Part shown: positions 10,518 through 19,218 of the stretch, piece by piece
Position numbering within the stretch: the stretch's first letter is position 1
How the letters are laid out: each line of letters begins with the position of its first letter
Source: Zunongwangia endophytica
Lineage (GTDB): Bacteria > Bacteroidota > Bacteroidia > Flavobacteriales > Flavobacteriaceae
Assembly: GCF_030409505.1 (NCBI RefSeq)
Contig: NZ_JAUFPZ010000002.1
Span: 1,557,501-1,621,500 of the forward strand
DNA length: 64,000 nt
Direction of reading: 5' to 3'
Translations under genes and position numbers: made by a program
The notes under the pieces: model-generated
Told to the model about the DNA's origin: nothing
The model's database searches: none
What the model saw: only the letters and a program-made list of their open reading frames with translations

Positions 10518-11471
10518 TTAATCGTTGTGTTCTATTGTTTTATATGCTGCGATAATCTTTTTCACCAATCGGTGACGAATCACATCTTTGTCATCTAAGT
10601 AAACTGTTCCTACACCCTTAACATCTTTTAAAACGAGCAAAGCTTCTTTAAGTCCTGAAACTGTTCTTCTTGGTAAATCGATCTGCCCAGGGTCTCCGGT
10701 AATCATAAATTTTGCACTTTTTCCCATTCGGGTTAAGAACATTTTCATTTGAGCATGGGTCGTGTTCTGCGCTTCATCTAAAATCACGAAAGCATTATCC
10801 AATGTTCTTCCGCGCATAAAGGCTAATGGTGCAATTTGAATAACGCCTTTTTCGATAAAAGTTTCTAATTTTTCCGCAGGAATCATATCACGTAGCCCAT
10901 CATATAATGGCTGCATGTAGGGATCTAATTTCTCTTTTAAATCACCTGGCAAGAATCCTAGATTCTCCCCAGCTTCTACTGCAGGACGTGTGAGTATAAT
11001 TCGCTTTACCTGCTTTTCTTTTAAGGCTTTCACCGCTAATGCTACACCCGTATAGGTTTTCCCAGTACCGGCAGGACCAATGGCGAAGATCAAATCGTTT
11101 TTCTTACTAAGATCAACGATTTTTCGCTGGTTTGCCGTTTGTGCTTTTATAAGTCTACCGCTTACACCGTGCACCAATACTTCTCCGCTTTCGCTAGAAG
11201 AAGAATAATCTTCTTTACTTTCGCTGGTTAGCACGCGCTCGATAACATTTTCATCTAGTTTATTAAACTTCCCAAAGTGATCGATAAGCATCGTAATTCG
11301 CTTATCAAATTCTTCCAGCATTTCTTCATCTCCAAAAACTTTTATTTTACTTCCTCTGGCTACAATTTTAAGCTTAGGAAAGTATTTTTTCAAAAGTTCT
11401 ATATGTTCATTTTGTTGTCCAAAAAAATCTCTTGGGCTAATCTCTGAAAGTTCAATTACAAGTTCGTTCAA
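10518..11471 (-). CDS. PhoH-family ATPase
   Basis: A 317-residue cytosolic ATPase of the PhoH/YbeZ type, usually linked with ribosome maturation or RNA metabolism. An N-terminal KH-like segment (about 1-70) precedes the P-loop domain with Walker A GPAGTGKT at 132-139, the Walker B DEAQNT near residue 233 and [10 protein letters not shown] behind it. purC follows at 30 bases. The gene faces away from the SAM hydrolase-like gene, with 220 bases between the two starts. Confidence 0.9.
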   Translation of the reverse strand: MNELVIELSEISPRDFFGQQNEHIELLKKYFPKLKIVARGSKIKVFGDEEMLEEFDKRITMLIDHFGKFNKLDENVIERVLTSESKEDYSSSSESGEVLVHGVSGRLIKAQTANQRKIVDLSKKNDLIFAIGPAGTGKTYTGVALAVKALKEKQVKRIILTRPAVEAGENLGFLPGDLKEKLDPYMQPLYDGLRDMIPAEKLETFIEKGVIQIAPLAFMRGRTLDNAFVILDEAQNTTHAQMKMFLTRMGKSAKFMITGDPGQIDLPRRTVSGLKEALLVLKDVKGVGTVYLDDKDVIRHRLVKKIIAAYKTIEHND

Positions 11472-11529
11472 AAGCGTTTGGTTTTAGTTAAAAGTTGGCA
11501 GTTACATGCTAAATTTCTTTACCGTTAAA

Positions 11530-11561
11530 TTTGTGTTCCAATAAATCAGACCATATTTTTG
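11530..11561 (+). promoter_or_regulatory. Promoter for the SAM hydrolase-gldFG unit
   Basis: TTTG (11530-11533), 20 bases, TATTTTTG (11554-11561): an exact match to the Bacteroidota promoter pattern at the preferred spacing. It would give a leader of roughly 120 bases before the ATG at 11692. Confidence 0.6.
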
Positions 11562-11691
11562 CAGACTGATTTGCTGCTATATTTTTAGCGCAATTTTAAG
11601 GTGGGAAGCTTAAATTAAAATTATCTTCGCTCCCTATACAAACTTAAGGAAAATTTAGCCTCCAGAACCCAAAAAATATTAACAATCGAAT

Positions 11692-12558
11692 ATGGCAATC
11701 ATCACTTTAACCACCGATTTTGGACAGAAAGATTACTTTGCTGCTGCGGTTAAGGGAGCTATCTATAACGAATTGGATGATGTTAGAATTGTTGATATTT
11801 CTCATTCTATTTCACCTTTTCATATTAGTGAAGCTAGTTACATTATTAAAAATGCCTATAGAAGCTTCCCTAAAGGAAGCATTCATATTATAGGAATTGA
11901 TTCTGAATTAACTCCAGAAAATAAGCATTTGGCCGTTTTGCTGGATGATCATTATTTTCTTTGCGCCAATAATGGAATCTTATCTTTGCTAGCTTCAGAA
12001 ATTAAGCCTGAAAAGATCGTAGAAATAAACATTCACGATAAAATAGAAAGTAATTTCCCTGTTTTGGATGTTTTTGTAAAAGTAGCCTGTCATATTGCTC
12101 GTGGCGGAACTTTAGATGTTGTTGGAAAAAACATCGAGGAGATTAGATACCTGAAGCAGATCGAACCACTAATTAATTCTGATAAAAATCAGATTATTGG
12201 TCATGTTATTTATATTGATAACTACGGAAATGTAATTACAAATATTTCCAGGAAGTTATTTGAGACAATTGGTAAAGGAAGAAAATTTACCATTAGTGCG
12301 AGAATGGTTACATTCAACAAGATTTATGAAACTTATAGTGATTGCATTAATTTTAAAATAGAAAAAGAAAATCGTGGCGAAGAAGACGGTAAGAAACTTG
12401 CGGTTTTTAATTCTGCCGGATATATTGAGCTTGCGATTTACAAGAGTAATCCACTTACCGTTGGAAGTGCTTCCAGCCTATTTGGATTGCAAAATCGTGA
12501 TACAGTCACCATAAAATTTGAAGCTTATGTTAGTAAGGATCGTAAAGCTGAGCTTTAA
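11692..12558 (+). CDS. SAM hydroxide adenosyltransferase family protein (DUF62)
   Basis: A 288-residue member of the fluorinase/duf62 fold, whose characterised non-halogenating members hydrolyse S-adenosylmethionine to adenosine and methionine. The N-terminal signature LTTDFGQKDYF holds the conserved aspartate (D8), and IDNYGNVITNIS in the C-terminal domain contributes to the active site at the trimer interface. The gene overlaps the next one by 32 bases and leads a four-gene unit ending in gldFG; this linkage to gld genes is common in Flavobacteriia in my experience. Confidence 0.85.
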   Translation: MAIITLTTDFGQKDYFAAAVKGAIYNELDDVRIVDISHSISPFHISEASYIIKNAYRSFPKGSIHIIGIDSELTPENKHLAVLLDDHYFLCANNGILSLLASEIKPEKIVEINIHDKIESNFPVLDVFVKVACHIARGGTLDVVGKNIEEIRYLKQIEPLINSDKNQIIGHVIYIDNYGNVITNISRKLFETIGKGRKFTISARMVTFNKIYETYSDCINFKIEKENRGEEDGKKLAVFNSAGYIELAIYKSNPLTVGSASSLFGLQNRDTVTIKFEAYVSKDRKAEL

Positions 12559-12835
12559 ACCCGAAAATATTGAAGAATTTCTAAGCATCTTCGAATCTAC
12601 TAAAACACAAATTAGAGATTTTGAAGGTTGCCGCCATTTAGAACTATACCGTGATAAGCACAATACCAATCAATTTTTTACGTATAGTTATTGGAAAGAT
12701 GAGAATGCATTAGAAAAATATCGAAATTCGGGATTTTTTAAAGTGGTTTGGAGTAACACAAAAACCTTATTCAACGCAAAACCAGAAGCCTGGAGTGTAG
12801 ATAAACTTTGGGTTTCAGATCAAAAAGACATGTAA
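12527..12835 (+). CDS. Antibiotic biosynthesis monooxygenase (ABM) domain protein
   Basis: A small dimeric alpha-beta barrel protein of about 102 residues. The frame opens at TTG 12518, but the ATG at 12527 gives the standard start MLVRIVKLSFKPENIEEFL, with the family pattern of one beta strand and a helix, then CRHLELYRD and FFTYSYWKDENALEKYRNS. Members act as small oxygenases or binding proteins. No substrate is suggested. It overlaps the end of the preceding gene and is followed directly by gldF, consistent with one operon. Confidence 0.8.
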   Translation: MLVRIVKLSFKPENIEEFLSIFESTKTQIRDFEGCRHLELYRDKHNTNQFFTYSYWKDENALEKYRNSGFFKVVWSNTKTLFNAKPEAWSVDKLWVSDQKDM

Positions 12836-13569
12836 TTGTTAGCAATTTTAAATAAAGAAATACAATCCTTTTTTGCCACTCCTATCGGGTATCTTGTTAT
12901 TGGGATATTTTTGGTAGTTAGCGGCTTATTTTTATTCGTTTTTACGGGAGAATATAATATTCTGGATAGCGGTTTTGCCAATATTAAACCCTTTTTTAAT
13001 ATGGCACCGTGGATCTTTATATTTCTGATCCCTGCTATTACCATGAAGAGCTTTTCCGAAGAAAAAAAACTCGGTACTATGGAGCTTTTACTCACCAAAC
13101 CTCTATCTATTAGTAAATTAATATTGGGCAAATATCTGGGTGCTTTAATATTGGTGATTCTAGCGATGATACCTTCGATTATTTATGTGGTCACTATTTT
13201 CGAATTGGGTAGAATTCCGGGAATTTTGATTTGGGTGCCACTCTAGGAAGTTACTTTGGGCTTATTTTTCTTGGTGGTTGTTATACCGCAGTTGGAATAT
13301 TTTCTTCAAGCTTAACAAACAACCAGATTGTGGCATTTATCATAGCCGTTTTTCTATGTTTTTTGAGTTTCTTTTTATTTGAAGGAATTTCTGGATTTCA
13401 GCTTTTTGAAAATTCAGACTACGGAATTGATTACTTCGGAATTAGTTATCATTATCGCAGCATTAGCCGTGGCGTGGTCGATACCCGCGATCTCATTTAC
13501 TTTATAAGTTTTATTGCATTATTTCTGAAGCTTACCCATTTCAGAATAAAAAATCTAAGAAATAATTAA
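12836..13569 (+). pseudogene. gldF: gldF, gliding-motility ABC transporter permease, frameshifted
   Basis: Two overlapping frames (12836-13246 and 13231-13569) together encode one GldF-like permease of about 244 residues with six membrane segments. The first frame runs to ELGRIPG and then leaves the family sequence as ILIWVPL-stop; the second resumes as LGATLGSYFGLIFLGG. Adding one base near 13214-13222 (around CCGGGAATTTTGAT) restores a continuous reading (PGNFDLGATLGSY). The start is TTG at 12836, directly after the previous stop. GldF, GldG and the ATPase GldA act in gliding motility and type IX secretion in Flavobacterium. The lesion may be real or a sequencing error in a single-base run. 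Confidence 0.8.
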
Positions 13570-13571
13570 TC

Positions 13572-15248
13572 TTGAAGCAGTTTTCTAAATACAAATCCAT
13601 TCTTCTATTTATCGCCATCTTAATTGCGGTAAATTTTATTGCTTCACAGTATTTTGAACGTTTAGATCTTACACAGGATAAACGCTATACACTTTCTGAA
13701 GCTTCCGAGGAAATTATAAAAGACATCGAAGAACCTATTATCATCGATGTATTTTTAAAAGGAGATTTCCCTTCAGAATTTAAAAGATTGCAAAGCGAAA
13801 CACGCCAGATCCTTGAAGAATATGCTGCTGAAAACCACAATATTCATTTCAATTTCATTGATCCTTTAGCTGAAGGTGGTAACGCACAACAGGTAGCGCA
13901 GCAATTTTACAAAATGGGAATGTCTCCCGCCCGAGTAAACGTAATGGAAAATGGACAAAATAGCGAGACTATTATTTTCCCCTGGGCGATGGCTAATTTT
14001 GGTAAGAAATCAGTGAATATTGGTTTATTGAAGAATCAGCTTGGCAGCAGCGACGAAGAACGTGTAACCAACTCTGTACAGCAATTAGAATATGCTTTTA
14101 CCGATGCGATTAGCAAATTAATTTATCCCAGAAAAAAGAAAATTGCTGTTATGCGCGGTAATGGTGAATTGCCCAACGCTAATATTGCCGATTTTGTAAA
14201 GACGCTTCAGCAATATTATTTTATGGCGCCATTTACTTTAGATTCGGCTGCTGTGAATCCGCAAAAAACACTTCAGGAATTAAAGGAATATGACCTTATT
14301 ATTGAAGCAAAACCTACTGAAGCTTTTACCGAAAACGAAAAGTATATTCTAGATCAATACATCATGAATGGCGGAAAGTCACTTTGGCTTACCGAAAGTG
14401 TAGCGATGGAAAAAGACAGTCTTTTAAACCCCGCAGGAACAGCTTTTGCTTTACCCCGAGATTTGAACCTTGGGGATTTCTTTTTTTCATACGGCATCAG
14501 AATTAATCCTAGCCTGGTAAACGATATGTATTCGGCACCAATTATTTTGGCAACGGGCAGCGGTAACGATACAAGATTTAATCCTTACCCATGGTTTTAC
14601 AGTCCGCTTACCTCCTCCCCTAATAATCATCCGATAATTAATAATATCGAAGCGGTTAAATTTGATTTTGCAAATCCCATCGATACGCTTAAAAATGCTG
14701 TTGATAAAAGTATATTATTAAGTAGCTCGCCCAGAAGTAAAGTTGAAGGTACTCCGCGTGAAATTAGTTTAGAAATGGTTAGCGAAGAACCCGATATTGC
14801 TACTTATAACGGCGGCGAACAAGCTTTAGCGGTTTTACTGGAAGGTTCATTTACTTCAGTTTATAATAATCGTTTAAAACCATTTGAAATTCAGCATAAT
14901 TTAAATGAAAGTAAACCAACCGAAATGCTGGTGATCGCTGACGGCGATGTGATTAAAAACGATATCCAACAAGGCGCTCCGTTAGAACTTGGATTCGAAA
15001 AATATACCGGTACTACTTATGGTAATAAAGAGTTTTTGCTGAATACGGTAAACTACATGCTGGATGACCGCGGACTTATGGATATACGCACCAAGAAAGT
15101 AACTATCGCTTTTCTAGATCCTCAGAAAACAGCTGAAGAACGTACAAAATGGCAACTACTAAACATAGTGCTTCCTTTAGTGATTTTAGGAATCTTTGCT
15201 TTGGTCTACACCTGGATGCGCAGAAGGAAATATATTAGGAAGAAATAA
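13572..15248 (+). CDS. gldG: Gliding-motility-associated ABC transporter substrate-binding protein GldG
   Basis: A 558-residue protein with an N-terminal membrane anchor (about residues 8-28), a long periplasmic region of the ABC-type uncharacterised transport family with the start SQYFERLDLTQDKRYTLSE, and a C-terminal membrane segment (about 528-550) followed by a basic tail. Start is TTG two bases after the gldF stop, typical of translational coupling. It is intact, unlike gldF. Confidence 0.9.
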   Translation: MKQFSKYKSILLFIAILIAVNFIASQYFERLDLTQDKRYTLSEASEEIIKDIEEPIIIDVFLKGDFPSEFKRLQSETRQILEEYAAENHNIHFNFIDPLAEGGNAQQVAQQFYKMGMSPARVNVMENGQNSETIIFPWAMANFGKKSVNIGLLKNQLGSSDEERVTNSVQQLEYAFTDAISKLIYPRKKKIAVMRGNGELPNANIADFVKTLQQYYFMAPFTLDSAAVNPQKTLQELKEYDLIIEAKPTEAFTENEKYILDQYIMNGGKSLWLTESVAMEKDSLLNPAGTAFALPRDLNLGDFFFSYGIRINPSLVNDMYSAPIILATGSGNDTRFNPYPWFYSPLTSSPNNHPIINNIEAVKFDFANPIDTLKNAVDKSILLSSSPRSKVEGTPREISLEMVSEEPDIATYNGGEQALAVLLEGSFTSVYNNRLKPFEIQHNLNESKPTEMLVIADGDVIKNDIQQGAPLELGFEKYTGTTYGNKEFLLNTVNYMLDDRGLMDIRTKKVTIAFLDPQKTAEERTKWQLLNIVLPLVILGIFALVYTWMRRRKYIRKK

Positions 15249-15400
15249 TTACTTCAGAAAAACTCCAATTTCAACATATTAACAATCATTACGCTTCATT
15301 TTTTAAAAACCTACTGGAAATGAATCGCTTAGTTATTAACAAATTCAATTTAATGTTAATAAAAACTGCTTTGGGCAGCTTCTATTTTTCATGGATTAAA

Positions 15401-15408
15401 ATATCTTT
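15401..15408 (+). promoter_or_regulatory. -7 element of dnaN promoter
   Basis: TATCTTTG matches TAnnTTTG 33 bases before the dnaN ATG. No clear TTG is seen at the ideal upstream spacing. Confidence 0.45.
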
Positions 15409-15440
15409 GTAGGTGATTCTAATAAATCAATAAAAAGCCA

Positions 15441-16559
15441 ATGAAATTTATTGTATCCAGCAGTTATTTGCTGAAACAGCTTCAGATACTAGGTGGGGTT
15501 ATTAATAATAACAACACTTTGCCAATATTGGATAATTTCCTTTTTGATTTGAACAATGACGAGTTAACGGTTTCTGCTTCAGATTTAGAGACAACCATGT
15601 CTGCTAAATTAAATGTAGAGTCAGAATCCGAAGGAAAGATCGCAGTACCGGCTAAACTTCTTTTAGATACGCTAAAAACATTCCCAGAGCAACCACTTAC
15701 ATTTGTTGCCGAGGATAACCACACCATCGAACTTAGTTCTAATCACGGTAAATATGCTTTAGCCTATGCTGATGGAGAAGAATTTCCTAATCCTGTAAGT
15801 TTGGAAGATCCAAGCAACACGGTTATCGAAGGTGATATTCTTTCTTCAGCTATTAGCAAAACTATTTTTGCTTCTGGTAACGATGATCTTCGCCCGGTGA
15901 TGAGTGGTGTTTTCTTTCAGTTCTCTACAGATGGTTTAACTTTTGTAGCTACAGATGCGCACAAACTGGTTAAGTATTCTCGTGAAGATGTAACGGCTTC
16001 GCAAACGGCAGAATTTATTATGCCTAAGAAACCACTAAATCTTTTAAAAGGAATTTTGGCAGGTAGCGAAAGTGAAGTTGTTATTGAATATAATGATAGC
16101 AACGCTAAGTTTACTTTTGATGATACTACGTTAATTTGTCGTCTTATCGATGGTAAATATCCAAACTACGAAGCAGTTATCCCAAAAGAGAATCCTAACA
16201 AACTTACAATTGAGCGTAATCAATTTTTAAGCTCTGTGAAAAGGGTTTCTATTTTCTCGAATAAAACGACACACCAGGTACGTTTAAAAATTGCTGGAGC
16301 TGAATTAAATATCTCTGCGGAAGATGTTGATTACAGTAACAAAGCAGAAGAACGTTTAACTTGTGGTTACGAAGGCGACGATATGCAAATTGGTTTTAAC
16401 TCTAGATTTCTTACTGAAATGCTGAATAACTTAAATTCAGATGAAGTACAATTAGAAATGAGTTTACCAAACCGTGCAGGAATTTTAACTCCGGTTGATG
16501 GACTAGATCCAGGAGAAAAAATTACCATGCTTGTTATGCCGGTTATGCTTAATAGCTAG
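15441..16559 (+). CDS. dnaN: DNA polymerase III beta subunit (sliding clamp)
   Basis: A 372-residue clamp with the three repeated clamp domains; it encircles DNA and tethers the replicative polymerase. Recognisable stretches are the start MKFIVSSSYLLKQLQILGG, the domain 2 ATDAHKLVKY and the C-terminal ending MLVMPVML that forms part of the peptide-binding groove. It stands apart from dnaA here, which is usual in Bacteroidota. A strong terminator follows. Confidence 0.96.
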   Translation: MKFIVSSSYLLKQLQILGGVINNNNTLPILDNFLFDLNNDELTVSASDLETTMSAKLNVESESEGKIAVPAKLLLDTLKTFPEQPLTFVAEDNHTIELSSNHGKYALAYADGEEFPNPVSLEDPSNTVIEGDILSSAISKTIFASGNDDLRPVMSGVFFQFSTDGLTFVATDAHKLVKYSREDVTASQTAEFIMPKKPLNLLKGILAGSESEVVIEYNDSNAKFTFDDTTLICRLIDGKYPNYEAVIPKENPNKLTIERNQFLSSVKRVSIFSNKTTHQVRLKIAGAELNISAEDVDYSNKAEERLTCGYEGDDMQIGFNSRFLTEMLNNLNSDEVQLEMSLPNRAGILTPVDGLDPGEKITMLVMPVMLNS

Positions 16560-16588
16560 TAAAAAATTATATCAGATTATATAAAATT

Positions 16589-16622
16589 AAAACCCATTCA
16601 GGAAACTGAATGGGTTTTGTTT
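16589..16622 (+). terminator. Terminator after dnaN
   Basis: AAAACCCATTCAG, loop, CTGAATGGGTTTT: a perfect 13-base stem followed by GTTTTTG. The A-run on the left side allows it to act in both directions. Confidence 0.85.
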
Positions 16623-16672
16623 TTGATTGATGTCTAAAACTGAAGTTGATGCTTCAGCCTGATATTATATAA

Positions 16673-17029
16673 TTATTTGATAATTTTAATAGTGAAAGGA
16701 TAAAAAGCTGGCTCCCCATTAGACGCTTTAATCGCATTTATTATTGGGAATATAAATCCAACGATACCTATTACGATTAAAAGAAATATTCCTAATCCAA
16801 ATAGAAAAACTAAAGGAATACAGATCATTGAATAAATAAATAAACTTATCTGAAAATTCATAATATCTTTTCCTTGCTCGTCCATATCATGAATTTTATC
16901 TTTTTGTGTTGCCCATAAAATAAGCGGTACAATAAAACCTCCAATTCCGGTAACAAAATCTAATAACTGACTCAAATGCATGATCATTAACATCTGCCTG
17001 TCTTCTCTCATTGCTGTGTACGTTTCCAT
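16673..17029 (-). CDS. DUF4870 domain membrane protein
   Basis: A 118-residue integral membrane protein with three hydrophobic segments (about 17-42, 57-80 and 82-103). The pattern with HLSQLLDFVTGIGGFIVPLILW and DEQGKDIMNFQIS is that of DUF4870/Tic20-like small membrane proteins. Function unknown. It is transcribed away from mnmE and is monocistronic. Confidence 0.8.
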   Translation of the reverse strand: METYTAMREDRQMLMIMHLSQLLDFVTGIGGFIVPLILWATQKDKIHDMDEQGKDIMNFQISLFIYSMICIPLVFLFGLGIFLLIVIGIVGFIFPIINAIKASNGEPAFYPFTIKIIK

Positions 17030-17131
17030 AATTTTTTGATGATATTTGATGGTTAATAAAGTCCTTTATAAAAAGGACTACACTTAAAAGACGAGTATCG
17101 AGAAGGAATGTTACAGATTTTTGCAAAATTC

Positions 17132-17160
17132 TTGAATACGCTCTTTCTTTATTATCTTTG
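17132..17160 (+). promoter_or_regulatory. mnmE promoter
   Basis: TTG (17132-17134), 18 bases, TATCTTTG (17153-17160), only 5 bases before the ATG at 17166; the transcript would be leaderless or nearly so. Confidence 0.55.
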
Positions 17161-17165
17161 CAAAC

Positions 17166-18608
17166 ATGAAATTAAACGATACCATTGTTGCGCTTGCCAC
17201 ACCTTCTGGTGCTGGAGCTATTGCTATTATCAGAGTTTCTGGACCAGAAGCTATTTCTATTGTTGCTCCACTTTTTAAAGCAAAAAGCCGTAAAAAAATA
17301 GAAGACCAGCCTACACATACGTTGCATTTAGGCAATATTGTAGATGGGCAACGCAATTTAGATGAAGTTTTAGTTTCAGTATTTAGAGCTCCAAAATCGT
17401 ATACAGGTGAAGAAACAATAGAAATTAGTTGTCATGGTTCTCCTTACATTCAGCAGGAAATTATACAGTTATTGGTAAGAAGTGGTTGTCGCTCTGCGGA
17501 AGCAGGTGAGTTTACACTTCGGGCGTTCCTAAATGCTAAAATGGATTTGAGCCAGGCTGAAGCGGTTGCCGATTTAATTTCTTCGGAAAACGCCGCCTCT
17601 CACCAAATGGCGATGCAACAAATGCGCGGTGGTTTCTCCAATGAAATTCAGCGTTTACGAGAAGAATTATTGAATTTCGCCTCTCTTATTGAATTGGAAT
17701 TAGATTTTGCTGAAGAAGATGTAGAATTTGCCAATCGCGATCAGTTTAGAGATTTAGTTGCCCGAATTCAGAAAGTTTTAAAACGCCTAATTGATTCTTT
17801 CGCAACCGGAAACGTATTGAAAAACGGAATTCCTGTTGCTATTGTTGGAGAACCAAATGTCGGAAAATCGACCTTACTAAATGCGCTGCTCAATGAGGAT
17901 CGTGCTATAGTTTCTGAAATTGCAGGAACCACTCGCGATGTTATCGAAGATGAACTTGCCATAGGAGGTGTTGGTTTTCGATTTATCGATACCGCCGGAA
18001 TAAGAGAAACCAAAGATGTTGTTGAAAGCATCGGAATTAAAAAAACATTCGAGAAAATTGGCCAAGCTCAGGTGGTGATTTATCTATTTGATACATCACG
18101 ATTAAGCAAGATTGAATTTACGGAAGGAAGTGTAGCTAAAGATCAGCTACAAGGCAATGAAACTTCGCTGAGTATGATTCAGGTTGAAATTGAAAAAATT
18201 AAAAACAAATATCCGAAAAAGCCATTGGTAATTATCGCCAATAAAGTGGATCAATTGACAGAAGAACAAACAGAACAATTAACGTCGAGAATTCCAGATC
18301 TTTACCTGCTTTCCGCAAAAACTGGACTTGGAGTTGAGGAATTAAAAGATAAATTATTGAATTTCGTAAATACTGGCGCGCTTCGAAATAATAATACCAT
18401 CGTAACGAACAGCCGCCATTACAACGCGTTGCTAAAAGCGCTTGAAGAAATTAATAAAGTTGAAGACGGTTTAAATATGGAACTTCCCGGCGACCTTATG
18501 GCCATCGATATCCGCCAGGCACTACATCATTTTGGAGAAATAACCGGAGAAATAACCAATGACGATCTACTAGGGAATATTTTTGCTAATTTCTGTATCG
18601 GCAAATAA
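17166..18608 (+). CDS. mnmE: tRNA modification GTPase MnmE
   Basis: The 480-residue GTPase forms the MnmEG complex that makes the 5-carboxymethylaminomethyl group of wobble uridine 34. Order of domains: N-terminal tetrahydrofolate-binding domain (about 1-120), helical domain, and a G domain (about 220-390) with G1 GEPNVGKST, G2 GTTRD, G3 DTAGIRET and G4 NKVD. The C-terminal CIGK motif carries the conserved cysteine. The last six codons (18591-18608) double as the left attachment site of the island; the gene product stays intact after insertion. Confidence 0.97.
   Translation: MKLNDTIVALATPSGAGAIAIIRVSGPEAISIVAPLFKAKSRKKIEDQPTHTLHLGNIVDGQRNLDEVLVSVFRAPKSYTGEETIEISCHGSPYIQQEIIQLLVRSGCRSAEAGEFTLRAFLNAKMDLSQAEAVADLISSENAASHQMAMQQMRGGFSNEIQRLREELLNFASLIELELDFAEEDVEFANRDQFRDLVARIQKVLKRLIDSFATGNVLKNGIPVAIVGEPNVGKSTLLNALLNEDRAIVSEIAGTTRDVIEDELAIGGVGFRFIDTAGIRETKDVVESIGIKKTFEKIGQAQVVIYLFDTSRLSKIEFTEGSVAKDQLQGNETSLSMIQVEIEKIKNKYPKKPLVIIANKVDQLTEEQTEQLTSRIPDLYLLSAKTGLGVEELKDKLLNFVNTGALRNNNTIVTNSRHYNALLKALEEINKVEDGLNMELPGDLMAIDIRQALHHFGEITGEITNDDLLGNIFANFCIGK
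18591..18608 (+). other. attL, left end of genomic island
   Basis: TTCTGTATCGGCAAATAA encodes Phe-Cys-Ile-Gly-Lys-stop of mnmE and is repeated with three substitutions at 48549-48566. SGI1 and its relatives use the same 18-base stretch of trmE/thdF as their recombination site. Confidence 0.85.
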
Positions 18609-18668
18609 ATGAACTAAAAATTACTTAATAAAACTTAAAAAACCTCTATTTTACAGCGTTTTACAGAG

Positions 18669-18718
18669 ACACCTAAAGCTACTAATTATTAATTTTTAGT
18701 AAATTTTAGGTGTTTTTT
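18669..18718 (+). terminator. Terminator downstream of mnmE, inside the island
   Basis: ACACCTAAA (18669-18677) pairs with TTTAGGTGT (18704-18712), followed by a run of six T. Because it lies beyond attL it belongs to the island, and it would insulate the integrase region from mnmE transcription. Confidence 0.6.
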
Positions 18719-18755
18719 GTACCTCCATTGTACCTCAATTTCTATATTGTACGTC
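18717..18755 (+). repeat. Three TTGTACSTC direct repeats near attL
   Basis: TTGTACCTC at 18717-18725 and 18728-18736, and TTGTACGTC at 18747-18755. A similar ATTGCACCTCA lies at 48502-48512, 37 bases before attR. Spacing and position fit integrase arm-type binding sites, but this is inference. Confidence 0.4.
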
Positions 18756-18780
18756 GATAAAAATTCGGGAGAAATTATGA

Positions 18781-18840
18781 GACTTAGCGTCACTTATATT
18801 TACTTAAAATATCTTAAACACATCTAAATACACTTAAATG
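18781..18840 (+). repeat. Six in-phase 10-bp repeats before the HTH gene
   Basis: Consecutive decamers GACTTAGCGT, CACTTATATT, TACTTAAAAT, ATCTTAAACA, CATCTAAATA and CACTTAAATG share a CTTA/CTAA core at exactly 10-bp spacing, one helical turn. The last unit contains the ATG at 18838. This suggests a cooperative binding site for the Zn-finger/HTH protein or the integrase. Confidence 0.45.
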
Positions 18841-19215
18841 TCTACAAATATTAGAATTGAAAAAATATGTGAGTATTGTAATAAGGAGTTTGTCGCAAAA
18901 ACATTGAAAACAAAATATTGCGGTCATACTTGCAACAATAGAGCATATAAAGCAAAAAAGAGAGAAGAAAAATTAAAGCAATTGACAACAGAGAAGAAAG
19001 ATTCTACTTTGCCAATCCCGTCTCCTTCTCTTCTACATACTATTCAAGACAAGCAAATTCTTACAGTTAATGAGGTGGCAAAATTACTTCGTTTATCCAA
19101 GGCAACTGTTTACAGGATTATCAAGGAAGGTAAATTAAATGCAGTAAAATTTTCAGAGAGAAATACGAGAATTTATCGAAGTGAAATTGACCTATTTGAC
19201 CATAAATCTATATAA
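18838..19215 (+). CDS. Zn-finger and helix-turn-helix protein, excisionase-like
   Basis: A 125-residue protein. The N-terminal 40 residues form a zinc-ribbon-like finger (CEYC, then CGHTC with an NNRAYKAKKRE tail), followed by a lysine-rich linker and, from about residue 75, an HTH_17/MerR-like DNA-binding domain (LTVNEVAKLLRLSKATVYRIIKEGKLNAVKF). Such proteins sit directly before integrases in Bacteroidota islands and are thought to direct excision. The next gene starts three bases downstream. Six phased repeats lie just upstream and may be its own operator. Confidence 0.75.
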   Translation: MSTNIRIEKICEYCNKEFVAKTLKTKYCGHTCNNRAYKAKKREEKLKQLTTEKKDSTLPIPSPSLLHTIQDKQILTVNEVAKLLRLSKATVYRIIKEGKLNAVKFSERNTRIYRSEIDLFDHKSI

Positions 19216-19218
19216 CAA

